A stretch of 64,000 nt of DNA from Brucella tritici (GCF_008932295.1 NZ_WBWA01000003.1:124001-188000), one strand, 5' to 3'; shown: positions 18,682-28,934, counted from the first letter of the stretch. The notes: generated by a model from the letters alone, not told the origin. Numbers and translations are program-made.

Positions 18682-19494
18682 ATGGCACAGTTTCATGTTG
18701 TTGCAGGTCGAGACCAATCAGCCTTTTATCCTGAAGTTAAGCGCATCCGCATGGCGGATGTATTCGATGCCTTGCGTCTGGGATTCGACGATTTCTGGGC
18801 GAAGCCATCGCATTACGTTTTCCTTTGTCTCATATATCCGCTGGCGGGGCTGCTCATCACTTACTGGAGCACAAACGCCAATGCATTGCCGCTCCTGTTT
18901 CCCCTGATGTCCGGCTTTGCCCTGATCGGGCCAATTGCTGCGCTGCCGCTTTATGAGATGAGCCGACGCCGTGAAGAAGGGCTGGACACATCCTGGAAAC
19001 GTGCGCTCGATGTGAGCCATTCTCCGGCATTGCCGTCTATTGTGGCTGTCGGTGCTTTTCTGTTCGCAATCTTTATTGCATGGCTGCTGGTGGCTCAAAA
19101 TCTCTATGTTCACTATTTCGGACCGATGCCGCCCGAAAGCTTTTCAATGTTGATGAATCAGGTGTCGTCGACGGAAGAGGGGCGGAGCCTGATTTTTGCC
19201 GGTTGTGGCATTGGTTTGCTTTTTGCAATCGTTGTCCTGTGCTCGACGATTGTGACTTTCCCGATGCTGCTTGACCAGGATTGCGGTGCGGCGGCGGCGG
19301 TTGCGACATCGTTGCGTGTCGTCATGCGCAACCCCATGGAATCGCTGCTCTGGGCTGCAATCGTAACCGCGATGCTGATCGTCGGTTTTGTCACGATGTT
19401 TGCCGGGTTGGCGGTAGTGATACCTATCCTTGGTCATGCGACCTGGCATCTCTATCGAAAGACGGTCACGCACCCGGCGGCAATGCGTATTTGA
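18682..19494 (+). CDS. DUF2189 domain membrane protein
   Basis: The 270-residue protein has a ~40-residue cytoplasmic N terminus followed by six likely membrane helices (for example YVFLCLIYPLAGLLITYW, LPSIVAVGAFLFAIFIAWLL, IGLLFAIVVLCSTIVTF). The IRMADVFDALRLGFDDFWAKP opening and the DTSWKRALDVS loop are characteristic of DUF2189, an uncharacterised group that often sits near respiratory genes. GGAGGAG at 18671-18677 decides the start at 18682 over an open frame from 18592. Confidence 0.85.
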   Translation: MAQFHVVAGRDQSAFYPEVKRIRMADVFDALRLGFDDFWAKPSHYVFLCLIYPLAGLLITYWSTNANALPLLFPLMSGFALIGPIAALPLYEMSRRREEGLDTSWKRALDVSHSPALPSIVAVGAFLFAIFIAWLLVAQNLYVHYFGPMPPESFSMLMNQVSSTEEGRSLIFAGCGIGLLFAIVVLCSTIVTFPMLLDQDCGAAAAVATSLRVVMRNPMESLLWAAIVTAMLIVGFVTMFAGLAVVIPILGHATWHLYRKTVTHPAAMRI

Positions 19495-19514
19495 CCAGAA
19501 AAAACTGACCGATC

Positions 19515-19547
19515 AATCCCATCCGAAACATTGCTTCGGGTGGGATT
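19515..19547 (+). terminator. Hairpin after the DUF2189 gene
   Basis: Arms AATCCCATCCGAA and TTCGGGTGGGATT pair over 13 bp with a single wobble and enclose a 7-base loop. Only a short T-rich stretch follows (ACTTTTG), so it is a probable but not classical terminator. Confidence 0.55.
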
Positions 19548-19669
19548 GCTGTGACTTTTGATGAAACATTTTCAAGCTTTCCAATATGTGGCGGCGTCCT
19601 GCCGCACCCCCACCCCCCTTTATTCTGCGCTCGGTTCTGCTTTAGAAGAGCAATACGAGATTCGCGCAG

Positions 19670-20521
19670 ATGATAATAAATAACAATAAGTTAGCGGAGC
19701 TCTCCTCGCAGCGCGTCAACGGGCTGGGCGGGCTTTCGATACATTTCAAGGACGGGCGTTCGCGCATTTCCAGGCTTTACCAGGAAGGCGCAGCCAAGAT
19801 CCGCATGCCGCAGGTCGGAGGCGATCCGCTGGAAGCAATCCTGATCAACACATCAGGAGGGCTGACGGGCGGTGACCGACTGCGATGGGATGTGGAGCTT
19901 GGCGAAAACGCTTCGGCTGTCATTACCACGCAGGCCTGTGAGCGCATCTATCGCTCAGGGGGCGGCGAGGCACGCATTGCCACGCGCTTGAAGGCTGCAA
20001 AAGGCACGCGTCTTGCTTGGCTTCCGCAGGAAACCATTCTGTTCAATCAATCCGTGTTGTCACGAACGCTGGATGTCGAACTGGAGGAAGGGGCGGAAAT
20101 CCTGGTGGTGGAGGCGACCATATTCGGGCGCCTTGCCATGGGTGAGCGGGTTGATGAAGCGATGTTCAGTGACCGTTGGCGTGTGCGGTTGGGTGGGCGG
20201 CCCGATGGGAGGCTTGTGCACGCCGAAGAGTTTCGGCTGGGACCAGATGTTGGGGCCGAATTGCAAGCGCTTCCAGTGACGGATGGGGCGTTTGCCGTTG
20301 CCACCGTGCTTCTGATTTCAGGGGAGGCCGGGAGACATCTGGAAGCCGCCCGGCAGATCATTGGAGAGGAGGGCGGTGCCAGCCTCTGGCAGGTTGGCCC
20401 TGCAACCAAACTGATGATGCGGCTTCACGCGCCGGATAGTTACACCTTGCGCAAACGTCTGGGGCCATTGCTTGCCCTGCTTAACGGCAAGGCAGGACTG
20501 CCCAAAGTTTGGACATTTTGA
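19670..20521 (+). CDS. ureD: Urease accessory protein UreD (UreH)
   Basis: The 283-residue scaffold protein helps deliver nickel to apo-urease with UreF and UreG. Typical segments are [26 protein letters not shown] and WLPQETILF. Full length. It opens the urease operon; a possible promoter lies in the 120 bases upstream. The start at 19670 has an upstream AGATT-type weak site, and an in-frame alternative is not better. Confidence 0.93.
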   Translation: MIINNNKLAELSSQRVNGLGGLSIHFKDGRSRISRLYQEGAAKIRMPQVGGDPLEAILINTSGGLTGGDRLRWDVELGENASAVITTQACERIYRSGGGEARIATRLKAAKGTRLAWLPQETILFNQSVLSRTLDVELEEGAEILVVEATIFGRLAMGERVDEAMFSDRWRVRLGGRPDGRLVHAEEFRLGPDVGAELQALPVTDGAFAVATVLLISGEAGRHLEAARQIIGEEGGASLWQVGPATKLMMRLHAPDSYTLRKRLGPLLALLNGKAGLPKVWTF

Positions 20522-20596
20522 GTTCGCGGCAATCCCGCCGCTTTTAACGCCAGCGGAATGCATACCGCTTTGAAAGTATGAAGTTGGAATGAAGTC

Positions 20597-20899
20597 ATGA
20601 ATTTGACGCCCAGGGAAAAAGACAAGCTTTTGATTGCCATGGCCGCCATGGTTGCCCGCCGCCGTCTGGAGCGCGGGGTAAAACTCAATCATCCGGAAAC
20701 GATCGCACTCATCAGCGATTTTGTCGTTGAAGGTGCCCGCGATGGGCGCTCAGTCGCCGACCTTATGGAAGCAGGCGCGCACGTCATCACCCGTGAACAG
20801 GTGATGGATGGTGTACCCGAAATGATCCACGACATTCAGGTTGAAGCCACATTTCCCGATGGCACAAAGCTCGTGACGGTTCACGAGCCAATTCGCTGA
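20597..20899 (+). CDS. ureA: Urease gamma subunit
   Basis: The 100-residue subunit opens [20 protein letters not shown], the standard gamma start, and ends with the [11 protein letters not shown] strand. It is full length and separate from the beta subunit, as in most alphaproteobacteria. Confidence 0.96.
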   Translation: MNLTPREKDKLLIAMAAMVARRRLERGVKLNHPETIALISDFVVEGARDGRSVADLMEAGAHVITREQVMDGVPEMIHDIQVEATFPDGTKLVTVHEPIR

Positions 20900-20945
20900 T
20901 TTTCAGGTTTCGCCGAAGCGAACCTGTTTTTTGAAAGGTACGATA

Positions 20946-21533
20946 ATGAAGAAGACTACGGTTCTCGCCGCGGTAGCGATGGCGCTCACCGCAAGCCCTG
21001 CCTTTGCCCATCTCAATCCGGCCGAACATGGCTCGTTTGCGGCGGGCTTCACGCATCCGCTCTCCGGCGCGGACCATATCCTGGCGATGGTTGCGGTAGG
21101 GCTTTGGGCCGCCATGCTCGGTGGACGAGCACTCTTCGTCGTGCCAGCAGCATTTGTCGGCGTGATGCTACTTGGCTTTGTGGCGGCACTTTTGGGCATG
21201 CCACTGCCCTTTGTTGAGCCGGTCATTCTGGCTTCGGTCGTCGTGCTGGGTCTTATGGTGGCGCTTGCCCTCCCGGTCTCTCCGGTTGTCGGTGCGCTTA
21301 TTGCCGGTTTCTTTGCCTTCTTTCACGGACATGCGCATGGCGGAGAAATCGGAGGTGCGACATTCCTCTCTTATGCGGCTGGATTTGCGCTTGCGACCGC
21401 ACTGCTACACGCCGCCGGCATGGGTATCGGCCTTGCCGCAGGACGGCTTATGGCGGGCAAGAATGGCAAAATTGCTTTGCGTCTGGCCGGTGGCGCTACC
21501 GCGCTTGGCGGCCTGATGCTGATGGCCGGGTGA
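20946..21533 (+). CDS. HupE/UreJ family nickel permease
   Basis: The 195-residue protein begins with a signal-like helix ([18 protein letters not shown]) directly followed by the HupE motif [19 protein letters not shown], has about six membrane helices, and contains a His-rich loop [12 protein letters not shown] that may bind Ni2+. HupE/UreJ proteins take up nickel for hydrogenase or urease. ATG 20946 with AAAGG six bases upstream is chosen. Its position between ureA and ureB is seen in some rhizobia and fits a nickel supply role for this urease. Confidence 0.88.
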   Translation: MKKTTVLAAVAMALTASPAFAHLNPAEHGSFAAGFTHPLSGADHILAMVAVGLWAAMLGGRALFVVPAAFVGVMLLGFVAALLGMPLPFVEPVILASVVVLGLMVALALPVSPVVGALIAGFFAFFHGHAHGGEIGGATFLSYAAGFALATALLHAAGMGIGLAAGRLMAGKNGKIALRLAGGATALGGLMLMAG

Positions 21534-21541
21534 GGTGTGAC

Positions 21542-21847
21542 ATGATCCCCGGCGAAATTATTACGCAGGACGGCGATATTGAACTCAATCAGGGCCAACC
21601 CACCATCACGATCAAGGTCGCCAATACCGGCGACCGCCCCATCCAGGTCGGCAGCCATTTTCATTTTTACGAAGTGAATGCGGCCCTTTCTTTCGAGCGC
21701 GACAAGGCGCTCGGACAGCGGCTGGATATTGCAGCCGGAACTGCCGTGCGCTTCGAGCCTGGCCAGGAGCGCGACGTGACATTGGTTCCCGTAAGCGGCA
21801 AGCGCGAAATCTACGGATTTCGCCAGATGGTCATGGGAAAACTTTAG
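21542..21847 (+). CDS. ureB: Urease beta subunit
   Basis: The 101-residue subunit starts [18 protein letters not shown] and contains [11 protein letters not shown] and [14 protein letters not shown], as in all beta subunits. GAGGTG upstream supports ATG 21542. It assembles with UreA and UreC. Confidence 0.96.
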   Translation: MIPGEIITQDGDIELNQGQPTITIKVANTGDRPIQVGSHFHFYEVNAALSFERDKALGQRLDIAAGTAVRFEPGQERDVTLVPVSGKREIYGFRQMVMGKL

Positions 21848-21868
21848 GACAGGTGACGGAGACATTTC

Positions 21869-23581
21869 ATGCCAGCCAGAATTAGTCGCGCCACCTATGC
21901 GCAAATGTTCGGCCCTACTGTCGGCGATAAGGTGCGCCTCGCCGATACGGAACTTTTTATCGAAGTCGAACGGGATCTCACCACCTATGGTGAAGAGGTA
22001 AAATTCGGCGGAGGGAAGGTTATCCGCGACGGTATGGGGCAAAGCCAATTATCCCGCGCCGATGGCGCAATGGATACAGTGATTATCAATGCCCTGATCC
22101 TCGATCATACCGGTATCTACAAGGCCGATGTGGGACTTCGAGACGGGCGTATCGCGGTGATCGGAAAGGCCGGAAATCCTGATACGCAGCCCGGCGTTTC
22201 GATCATCATCGGACCCGGCACCGAAATCATTGCAGGCGAGGGTAAAATACTCACTGCGGGCGGTATCGACACGCATATCCATTTCATCTCACCGCAACAG
22301 GTGGATGAAGCACTCAATGCGGGCATCACCTGCATGGTGGGTGGCGGCACCGGACCTGCTCACGGCACGCTTGCCACCACATGCACGCCGGGGCCGTGGC
22401 ATATAGCCCGGCTGATCCAGTCGTTCGACGGCTTGCCGATGAATATCGGTGTGTTCGGCAAGGGAAACGCTTCGCTGCCCGGTGCATTGGAAGAAATGAT
22501 CCGCGCCGGCGCCTGCGGTTTGAAGCTGCATGAGGACTGGGGCTCGACACCGGCTGCGATCGATAATTGCCTTTCGGTCGCAGACCGGTTCGATATTCAG
22601 GTTGCGATCCATACCGATACGCTGAACGAAGGTGGCTTCGTCGAAGATACGCTCAACGCCTTCAAGGGGCGCACGATCCATTCCTTCCATACGGAGGGCG
22701 CTGGTGGCGGACACGCTCCGGATATTATTCGCGTGTGTCAGTATCCGAACGTGTTGCCGGCTTCGACAAACCCGACCCGGCCCTACACGGTCAATACGAT
22801 TGCAGAGCATCTCGACATGCTGATGGTGTGCCATCATCTGTCCCCGGCAATTCCTGAAGATATTGCCTTTGCAGAAAGCCGTATCCGCAAGGAAACCATC
22901 GCGGCAGAAGACATCCTGCACGATATGGGAGCGTTCTCCATCATTTCCTCCGACAGCCAGGCTATGGGCCGTGTCGGCGAAATGATTATTCGCTGCTGGC
23001 AAACCGCGGACAAGATGAAGAAGCAGCGCGGCAGTCTTCCCGACGACAAGCCGGGCAATGACAATTACCGGGCGCGCCGCTACATCGCGAAATACACCAT
23101 CAACCCTGCCATCGCCCATGGCATGGCGCATGAAATCGGTTCGGTGGAAGTCGGCAAGCGCGCCGATCTCGTTTTGTGGAACCCTGCTTTCTTCGGCATC
23201 AAGCCGGAAATGGTATTGCTTGGCGGCTGGATCGCAACCGCGCCGATGGGTGATCCGAACGGATCGATTCCAACGCCGCAACCGATGCATTACCGCCCGA
23301 TGTTTGGCTCATTCGGGAAAGCCCGCACCAATACGTCCATTACCTTCGTTTCGCAGGCCGCAATGGATGAAGGGCTTCGAGAGAAGATTGGGGTGGACAA
23401 GCAGATGATTGCCGTGGCCAATACCAGAGACGGTATCGGCAAACATTCCATGATCCTCAACAATGCGATGCCGCAAATGGAAGTTGACCCGGAAACCTAT
23501 GAGGTGCGCGCGGATGGCGAACTTCTGACCTGCGAGCCCGTCGATGTCGTGCCAATGGCGCAACGCTACTTCATGTTTTGA
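21869..23581 (+). CDS. ureC: Urease alpha (catalytic) subunit
   Basis: The 570-residue subunit holds the dinickel centre. Visible ligands are H136 and H138 (GGIDTHIHF), carbamylated K219 (GLKLHEDWG), the HTDTLNE and [15 protein letters not shown] histidines, and the flap [20 protein letters not shown]. Length is normal. Urea is hydrolysed to ammonia and carbamate; in Brucella-like bacteria this aids acid survival. ACGGAGA precedes the start. Confidence 0.97.
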   Translation: MPARISRATYAQMFGPTVGDKVRLADTELFIEVERDLTTYGEEVKFGGGKVIRDGMGQSQLSRADGAMDTVIINALILDHTGIYKADVGLRDGRIAVIGKAGNPDTQPGVSIIIGPGTEIIAGEGKILTAGGIDTHIHFISPQQVDEALNAGITCMVGGGTGPAHGTLATTCTPGPWHIARLIQSFDGLPMNIGVFGKGNASLPGALEEMIRAGACGLKLHEDWGSTPAAIDNCLSVADRFDIQVAIHTDTLNEGGFVEDTLNAFKGRTIHSFHTEGAGGGHAPDIIRVCQYPNVLPASTNPTRPYTVNTIAEHLDMLMVCHHLSPAIPEDIAFAESRIRKETIAAEDILHDMGAFSIISSDSQAMGRVGEMIIRCWQTADKMKKQRGSLPDDKPGNDNYRARRYIAKYTINPAIAHGMAHEIGSVEVGKRADLVLWNPAFFGIKPEMVLLGGWIATAPMGDPNGSIPTPQPMHYRPMFGSFGKARTNTSITFVSQAAMDEGLREKIGVDKQMIAVANTRDGIGKHSMILNNAMPQMEVDPETYEVRADGELLTCEPVDVVPMAQRYFMF

Positions 23582-23598
23582 TCTTGAAAGGCAAACAA

Positions 23599-24129
23599 AT
23601 GTTTCGTGCCACTGCCATTATTCGTGCAGATAAGGTGATCGATGCCGTGCCTGCGGGCCACGCCGTTCTCGAACGCGATGAACGTCATTTGCGGCGCAAG
23701 GCCATCGTTCTGGAAGGCGGCGAGAAGGTGCTCGTCGATTTTGCAGAGCCAATTGTGCTCGAGCACGGCGACCGGCTCGTCCTCGATGACGGACGCGAGA
23801 TCGAAATCCGCGCCGCAAGCGAGGAACTTTACGAAATCCTTGGGCGTGATCCGCTGCATATTGCCGAACTCGCCTGGCATATCGGCAACCGTCACCTTGC
23901 GGCCCAGATCGAGAGTGATCGCATCTTCATTCTTCGCGACCATGTCATAAAGGCGATGCTTGAGGGGCTTGGTGCGACAGTTACGGATGTAACGGCTATA
24001 TTCAGTCCGCTACGCGGTGCTTATTCCGGCGGCCATTCGCATCATGACCATGGGCATGACCACGATCATCATCATGGTCATAACGAACACGATCATGAAC
24101 ATCATCACCACCACCGCCACCACGACTAA
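23599..24129 (+). CDS. ureE: Urease accessory protein UreE (nickel metallochaperone)
   Basis: The 176-residue protein has the UreE N-terminal peptide-binding domain ([20 protein letters not shown]) and the metal-binding domain with [15 protein letters not shown], then a His/Asp-rich tail of ~30 residues (many H with D and G) that should bind several Ni2+. The tail-coding DNA overlaps the likely start of ureF in another frame. Confidence 0.93.
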   Translation: MFRATAIIRADKVIDAVPAGHAVLERDERHLRRKAIVLEGGEKVLVDFAEPIVLEHGDRLVLDDGREIEIRAASEELYEILGRDPLHIAELAWHIGNRHLAAQIESDRIFILRDHVIKAMLEGLGATVTDVTAIFSPLRGAYSGGHSHHDHGHDHDHHHGHNEHDHEHHHHHRHHD

Positions 24130-24787
24130 TACCACCACCGCTTTGCTGCGGCTGATGGCCTGGCTGTCGCCCGTCTTTCCAGTCGGGTCGTTCAGCTATA
24201 GTCATGGGCTGGAGCGGGCCGTCCATGATGGCTATGTCGTAGACACAGCCACGATGGGCGATTGGCTGCGCTGGCTTGTAACACGTGGCTCCGGCTGGAA
24301 CGATGCCGTGCTTTGCGCGGAAAGCTGGCGGCGTGCGGTTGCCAAAGGCGATCTTGTCGAGGTTGCAGAATTGGCCGAAGCACTGGCCGGTTCGCGCGAA
24401 CGTCATATGGAGACGATGCTGCAAGGCGAGGCGTTTCTGGCTGCAGCCCGAAGCTGGCCCAACTCCGTTTTCGACCGCCTGCCAGCCGATTGTCCCTATC
24501 CGGTGGCAGTCGGTGCCGTAGCGGGCGGCAACGGAATATTGCTAGGATTGACACTCGCCGCCTTTCTGCAAGCCTTCTGTATCAATCTTTTGCAGGCATC
24601 GATCCGTCTTTCGGTCATGGGGCAAAGCGGCGTGACTGCGACAATGTCAGATTTGGAACCGGTTCTCGCCGAAACAGCGGCGCGAATAGAAAAAACTTCA
24701 TTGAGTGACCTTGGTTCCGCGACTTACATTAGCGACATCATGGCCATGAAACACGAAACCCAACATTCGAGGCTTTTTCGCACATGA
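24095..24787 (+). CDS. ureF: Urease accessory protein UreF
   Basis: The 230-residue form starts at ATG 24095 and includes the conserved core [20 protein letters not shown] and the later [12 protein letters not shown] segment. UreF links UreD and UreG in the nickel-insertion complex. The start is not certain: the frame is open back to 24017 through the DNA encoding the UreE His tail, and TTG 24143 or ATG 24155 are downstream options. Wherever it begins, the N terminus before LLRLMAW is a Thr-rich segment created by the reading of His codons in another frame. The stop overlaps ureG by ATGA. Confidence 0.88.
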   Translation: MNIITTTATTTNTTTALLRLMAWLSPVFPVGSFSYSHGLERAVHDGYVVDTATMGDWLRWLVTRGSGWNDAVLCAESWRRAVAKGDLVEVAELAEALAGSRERHMETMLQGEAFLAAARSWPNSVFDRLPADCPYPVAVGAVAGGNGILLGLTLAAFLQAFCINLLQASIRLSVMGQSGVTATMSDLEPVLAETAARIEKTSLSDLGSATYISDIMAMKHETQHSRLFRT

Positions 24788-25404
24788 CACAGAAAAACGG
24801 ACCCTTGCGTATTGGCATCGGTGGACCGGTGGGATCGGGAAAGACGACGCTGACCGAAAAGCTTTGCAAAGCGCTGCGTGATAAATACTCGGTCGCCGTG
24901 ATTACCAATGATATCTACACGCAGGAAGACGCCCTCATTCTGGCGCGTTCTCAGGCTTTGTCCGAAGATCGGATCATGGGCGTCGAAACGGGGGGATGCC
25001 CGCATACGGCAATCCGCGAGGATGCCTCCATCAATCTGCAGGCAATTGCCGAAATGAACCGGCGGTTTCCCGATCTTGAGATCGTCTTCATCGAATCCGG
25101 GGGTGACAATCTCGCAGCCACCTTCTCACCTGATCTGGCGGACCTGACGCTTTATGTCATCTCTGTTTGTCAGGGCGAGGAAATTCCGCGCAAAGGCGGT
25201 CCGGGTATCACGCGGTCAGATTTTCTTGTAATCAACAAGAGCGATCTTGCCCCTCACGTTCATGTCGATCTCGATATTATGCAAGGCGATGCGGCACGCA
25301 TGCGCGGCAAGCGTCCATTCGGTTTCACCGACCTCCATCGCGGCAAGGGCGTGCCGGAAATCATCGACTTTATCGTTGAGAATGGCGGACTGGAAGCGCG
25401 CTGA
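24784..25404 (+). CDS. ureG: Urease accessory GTPase UreG
   Basis: The 206-residue GTPase has the P-loop [15 protein letters not shown] near residue 12, the metal-binding CPH motif ([15 protein letters not shown]), the Walker B ESGGDNLA and the NKSD base-specific motif. GTP hydrolysis drives nickel insertion. ATGA overlap with ureF couples translation. The stop directly adjoins the photolyase stop on the other strand. Confidence 0.96.
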   Translation: MTQKNGPLRIGIGGPVGSGKTTLTEKLCKALRDKYSVAVITNDIYTQEDALILARSQALSEDRIMGVETGGCPHTAIREDASINLQAIAEMNRRFPDLEIVFIESGGDNLAATFSPDLADLTLYVISVCQGEEIPRKGGPGITRSDFLVINKSDLAPHVHVDLDIMQGDAARMRGKRPFGFTDLHRGKGVPEIIDFIVENGGLEAR

Positions 25405-26811
25405 TTACGGCTGGCTGTTGAGCCGTTTGCGGGCCTCGCGTTGTGAGGCCTGCAAATCAATGATTGGTTTGGGATAGGTACTGCCCAACGCAATTCCAGC
25501 ACTGGCCAGCACATCACTGGGCGCCTCAAATGGCTTGTGCAGCCATTTGTTCGACAGGCCGGATAGCTCTGGCACCCAATGCCGGACATATCGTCCCTCG
25601 GCATCGAATTTTTCACCCTGCAAGATCGGATTGAACACCCGGAAATAGGGCGCAGCGTCCATGCCGCAGCCTGCCACCCACTGCCAGCTTCCCGGATTGC
25701 TGGCGACATCACCATCCGCGAGCGTATCCCAGAACCAATCTTCGCCTTTCCGCCAGTCGATGAGCAGATTCTTGGTGAGAAAAGATGCCACGAGCATTCG
25801 CACACGATTGTGCATCCATCCGGTGGCCCAAAGCTGACGCATACCGGCATCGATGATGGGAAAGCCCGTCTGTCCGCGTCGCCACGCTTCGAATGCAGCC
25901 GGATCATCACGCCATGCGACGCCGGAGAGAGCGTCACGCATATCGTATCGGCTGATATCTTGGCGGTGATAGAGCTGGTGATAGTTAAAATCGCGCCAGA
26001 TCAGCTCGGACAGAAACTTTTCACCGCCAGCGCGTGCCGAGTGATGCTCGTCCATAAACGCCAGCGTGGCATACCACGCCTGACGCGCGCTGATTTCACC
26101 GAACCGCAAATGAGGTGAAAGTCTTGAAGTTCCGTCGATGCCGGGAACATCACGATCCTCGGTATAGGTCGACAGCGTGTTCTCCAGAAAACGTGTCAGG
26201 CAGTCGCGCGCCGCGTCTTCTCCAATATTCCAAAGCCCATCAAACTTTTTCGCCCAGGAAGGAACGTTGGGCGAATAGCAGGTTTCCTGTGTTGGTTTAA
26301 CGTTCCATTGCCTGCGCGAAAGCGGGCGGGGAACATTATGGAGGCGCAACGCTTTGGCGAAAGGGGTGAAGACCTGATAGGGCGTATCGCTGGCCGTCTT
26401 AAGCTCCCAGGGTTCGAGAAGAAGGTTACCAGGAAATGAGGTTACACCGGTTCCACTCTCCTTGAGTTGTGCTTTCAGTTTTGCATCGAGTTTACGCTCC
26501 GCCGGTGCGTAGCGACGGTTCCAGAACAGTTCGGTTATGGCCAATTTTGCAATCAGGTAAGGAAGGATATTACTCGGATCACCGGTCTCGATGAGAAGTT
26601 CAATACCACGATCAGTGAGCTGCTTTCCTATCGCTTTCAGGCTCTGATCGAGCCACCACCGCGCGGCACCGCCAGGCGCGCGAATCTCGGCAAGAGTCTC
26701 ATGAACATAAACCGCTGTGATATGTCCGCCTGTTTCGGCGGCTGCATCCAGTGCGGGATTGTCGTTGATTCGAAGATCGTTACGCAGCCAGACAAGCGCG
26801 TGATGCTTCAT
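25405..26811 (-). CDS. phrB: Deoxyribodipyrimidine photolyase, class I (CPD)
   Basis: The 468-residue flavoprotein repairs cyclobutane pyrimidine dimers with blue light. The N-terminal alpha/beta antenna domain opens ALVWLRNDLRINDNPALDAA; the FAD domain shows LSPHLRFGEIS, GFPIIDAGMRQLWATGWMHN, and ASNPGSWQWVAGCGMDAAPY with the electron-transfer tryptophans. Start 26811 gives the typical N terminus; an upstream frame to 26859 adds an atypical leader. It converges on ureG with no spacer and no obvious terminator. Confidence 0.94.
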   Translation of the reverse strand: MKHHALVWLRNDLRINDNPALDAAAETGGHITAVYVHETLAEIRAPGGAARWWLDQSLKAIGKQLTDRGIELLIETGDPSNILPYLIAKLAITELFWNRRYAPAERKLDAKLKAQLKESGTGVTSFPGNLLLEPWELKTASDTPYQVFTPFAKALRLHNVPRPLSRRQWNVKPTQETCYSPNVPSWAKKFDGLWNIGEDAARDCLTRFLENTLSTYTEDRDVPGIDGTSRLSPHLRFGEISARQAWYATLAFMDEHHSARAGGEKFLSELIWRDFNYHQLYHRQDISRYDMRDALSGVAWRDDPAAFEAWRRGQTGFPIIDAGMRQLWATGWMHNRVRMLVASFLTKNLLIDWRKGEDWFWDTLADGDVASNPGSWQWVAGCGMDAAPYFRVFNPILQGEKFDAEGRYVRHWVPELSGLSNKWLHKPFEAPSDVLASAGIALGSTYPKPIIDLQASQREARKRLNSQP

Positions 26812-26979
26812 GAGAAAAATTCCACTGCAGAAATGTGATGCCGATATGTCGAGCCACATATAGCGGAGAGAGCAAAAACGTCACGAGGTCGCGATCAGTC
26901 AGTTCGGAAAATATGCAAAGCAATGTGTAAGCATGTTCGGCTTGCGCCGAAGCAAATTACTGAATTGTTTTGAGAAAAA

Positions 26980-27035
26980 TGGCGCACCCGAAAGGATTCG
27001 AACCTCTGACCCCCAGATTCGTAGTCTGGTGCTCT
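26980..27035 (-). pseudogene. 3' fragment of tRNA-Arg(ACG): prophage attL
   Basis: The minus strand reads GAGCACC, anticodon stem and loop CAGA-CTACGAA-TCTG (ACG), variable loop, T-arm AGAGG-TTCGAAT-CCTTT, acceptor CGGGTGC and GCCA. The tRNA sequence stops at the D-arm side: past 27035 the expected 5' half is replaced by unrelated DNA. The tyrosine integrase follows at once. This is the pattern of an integration site in which the intact tRNA, rebuilt by phage DNA, lies at the far end of the prophage outside the window. Confidence 0.85.
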
Positions 27036-27243
27036 TATATTTCACTGAATATCACAAAATTGCAACACCTATAAAAAACAATTACTTACGGCCAATCGTC
27101 GTATCATCGCTTATCACTCAATATCAGCCAATCGCATTCTTTTGCTACCAGCCTGCTACCAAGTGGCGTTGTGGTAGCGGCCATTCTCGAATATACATAA
27201 TGCATGTTTTTCGCCTCCGCCCATATTAGGAGATAATTCGACC
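27036..27243. promoter_or_regulatory. Attachment-site arm and integrase promoter region
   Basis: These 208 bases lie between attL and the integrase gene. GCTACCA occurs twice as a direct repeat (in 27143-27150 and 27154-27161) and once inverted (27172-27178), with 11-base spacing of the direct pair. Short repeats of this type next to a tRNA core are usual for integrase arm-binding or Xis sites. AGGAG at 27228-27232 serves the integrase. The site roles are inferred. Confidence 0.5.
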
Positions 27244-28431
27244 ATGGCCGAAAAAGCACCCAAAACGGGAACGCCCGGAACCGCTTGGAACGATCCCAAA
27301 ACGCCCGGCCTGCGGCTCCGCCACCTGCAAAGTAAATCGGTCTGGTATCTGTACTACCGCACCAAGCAGGGAAAGCAGCGGAATGAGAAGCTCGCCGACG
27401 AACGCGTATTAACGTTGACGGCGGCGCGCGAGCGGGCGCGCGAAATATTGGCCGAAGTGGCGAAGGGCGGTGATCCGGCTGGCGAAAAAAAGGCGTTGAC
27501 CGAACGACCAACGCTCGCCGATTTGGCAAAGGATCACTACGAGAAGCATTGCCTTGTTCGAAACAAGCCGTCTTGGGCGTCCGAAGTGGAGTCTATGTAT
27601 CGCGTGCATATATTGCCGTTTTTAGGGGCGGAAACCGCTGTTGCAGACGTGACGGAAGCGGACGTTAACAAGCTTCACCACCATATGAGGAAGACGCCGC
27701 GACGGGCGAATACGGTTTGCGCCGTGCTGTCCAAGGGTATGGAATTGTCCGAGAAATGGGGATGGAGGCCCAAGCGTAGCAACCCGGTTGATATCGACCG
27801 CTACAAAGAAAATGAGCGTTCCCGCATACCTGACGAAAATGAAGCCGCGCGATTGTTGAAGGCTCTTGAACGCGCCAGCGAAGAAGAGCCGCATTTCGTC
27901 GGGCTGGTTGAACTATTGCTGTTTACCGGCGCGCGCCTCGGCGAAATCAAGTCAGCTAAGTGGGAATGGGTTACACCGGACGGCTTGGAACTGCCAGACT
28001 CGAAAACGGGAAAGAAAACTATCCCGCTATCGGACCTTGCAAGGCACGCACTCCAAAATATTCCGCGAGTGAAGGGAAACCCCTACATAATTGTAGGCCG
28101 CAGGAAGGGGCGGCACATGGTCAATGTCACCAAGCCGTGGAATCGACTTATGGAGGCAGCACAAATCAAGGAGCGGCTAGTACGTCATGACCTTCGGCAT
28201 TTCTTCGCAACAGCGGGGCTGTCCAGCGGTTTGAACCTAGACCAGCTTGGGGAACTGCTCGGACACGCTGACCCGCGCACGACAAAGCGCTATGCAAAAC
28301 TGATGGTGGATTCAAAACAGCAAGCCGCGAACACATCGGCGAAGGCGGTGCAAGCTTTCATGGGACGCCAGAAGAACAAAGCAGCTAACGAAAACTCACA
28401 GAATCAGGCGAAGAGCGCAGGATCAATGTAG
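27244..28431 (+). CDS. Phage tyrosine integrase
   Basis: The 395-residue recombinase has a short N-terminal arm-binding region, a SAM-like core-binding domain (residues ~85-180) and a catalytic domain with R231 (FTGARLGEI), K254 (DSKTGKK), H315 and R318 (VRHDLRHFFAT), H341 (LLGHADPRTT) and nucleophile Y350 (KRYAKL). All catalytic residues are present. Its place 208 bases from the tRNA-Arg fragment shows that it drives integration of this prophage. Confidence 0.95.
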   Translation: MAEKAPKTGTPGTAWNDPKTPGLRLRHLQSKSVWYLYYRTKQGKQRNEKLADERVLTLTAARERAREILAEVAKGGDPAGEKKALTERPTLADLAKDHYEKHCLVRNKPSWASEVESMYRVHILPFLGAETAVADVTEADVNKLHHHMRKTPRRANTVCAVLSKGMELSEKWGWRPKRSNPVDIDRYKENERSRIPDENEAARLLKALERASEEEPHFVGLVELLLFTGARLGEIKSAKWEWVTPDGLELPDSKTGKKTIPLSDLARHALQNIPRVKGNPYIIVGRRKGRHMVNVTKPWNRLMEAAQIKERLVRHDLRHFFATAGLSSGLNLDQLGELLGHADPRTTKRYAKLMVDSKQQAANTSAKAVQAFMGRQKNKAANENSQNQAKSAGSM

Positions 28432-28479
28432 CGCTTTCTCTATTCATTATGTAGGTTTACGCTATTCGAAAACGCATAA

Positions 28480-28725
28480 ATGAAGGCGACGCGCGCGAAC
28501 ATGGCCGCAGAAGACGACACCAGAGCCGAATTCCGCCGCTTATTCGAGCTATCAGGCTTGCGGCAGAAGGAGCTTGCAAGTCTCTTGGGAAATCGGGACA
28601 TGACCGTAAACCGTTGGTTTGCGGACCGAAGCGACGCCGTGATGCCGCCGTATTATGCGGTGAATTTTTTGCGAGCCTACTTGATGCTGACGCCGGAACA
28701 ACGGGACGCGCTGCCGAGAAAGTGA
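28480..28725 (+). CDS. Small helix-turn-helix DNA-binding protein
   Basis: The 81-residue protein has a Cro/CI-like HTH (LFELSGLRQKELASLLGNRD followed by MTVNRWFAD). It might be a Xis-like, Cro-like or regulatory protein. The sequence TATTCATTATGTAGG 24 bases upstream resembles a promoter element shared with other rightward prophage genes. The start could also be ATG 28501. It converges on the minus-strand late genes. Confidence 0.65.
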   Translation: MKATRANMAAEDDTRAEFRRLFELSGLRQKELASLLGNRDMTVNRWFADRSDAVMPPYYAVNFLRAYLMLTPEQRDALPRK

Positions 28726-28733
28726 AAGCCGGT

Positions 28734-28934
28734 CTAGTCCGCTTTTTGGATGCGACGTCGAAAGTCCACCGCGACAACGTTGTTTTCAAGCGCGAGCGCC
28801 CGCGAAATAGCGTCAACAAGCGCCGCGCTTGCGGCTTCCTGCATGTTAGATGCACTGTTGACCCTGTCGCAAACATGGTCGGTTCGTTTGTGACGTGGAC
28901 GGCAAACAACACGCAAGAAGTCTCGGAAGCTCAT
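28734..28934 (-). CDS. Small prophage protein of unknown function (last gene of the late operon)
   Basis: The 66-residue product (MSFRDFLRVVCRPRHKRTDH...) overlaps the preceding membrane protein gene by ATGA at 28931-28934, which argues for a real, coupled gene. The N terminus is basic and the C-terminal half is helical (AASAALVDAISRALALENN). No family recognised. Its position after the lysis genes suggests a lysis-related or regulatory function. Confidence 0.5.
   Translation of the reverse strand: MSFRDFLRVVCRPRHKRTDHVCDRVNSASNMQEAASAALVDAISRALALENNVVAVDFRRRIQKAD

Noticed and set aside
19560..19669. Insertion sequence or transposase remnants near the urease operon
   Set aside because: No transposase frame or terminal inverted repeats were found there or elsewhere in the window.
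22289..23290. 333-codon minus-strand frame opposite ureC
   Set aside because: Antisense shadow of a strongly conserved gene, with no start site support.
26980..27035. Functional tRNA-Arg gene at attL
   Set aside because: The 5' half is missing: the D-arm and acceptor 5' strand are replaced by other DNA, so the sequence cannot fold as a tRNA.
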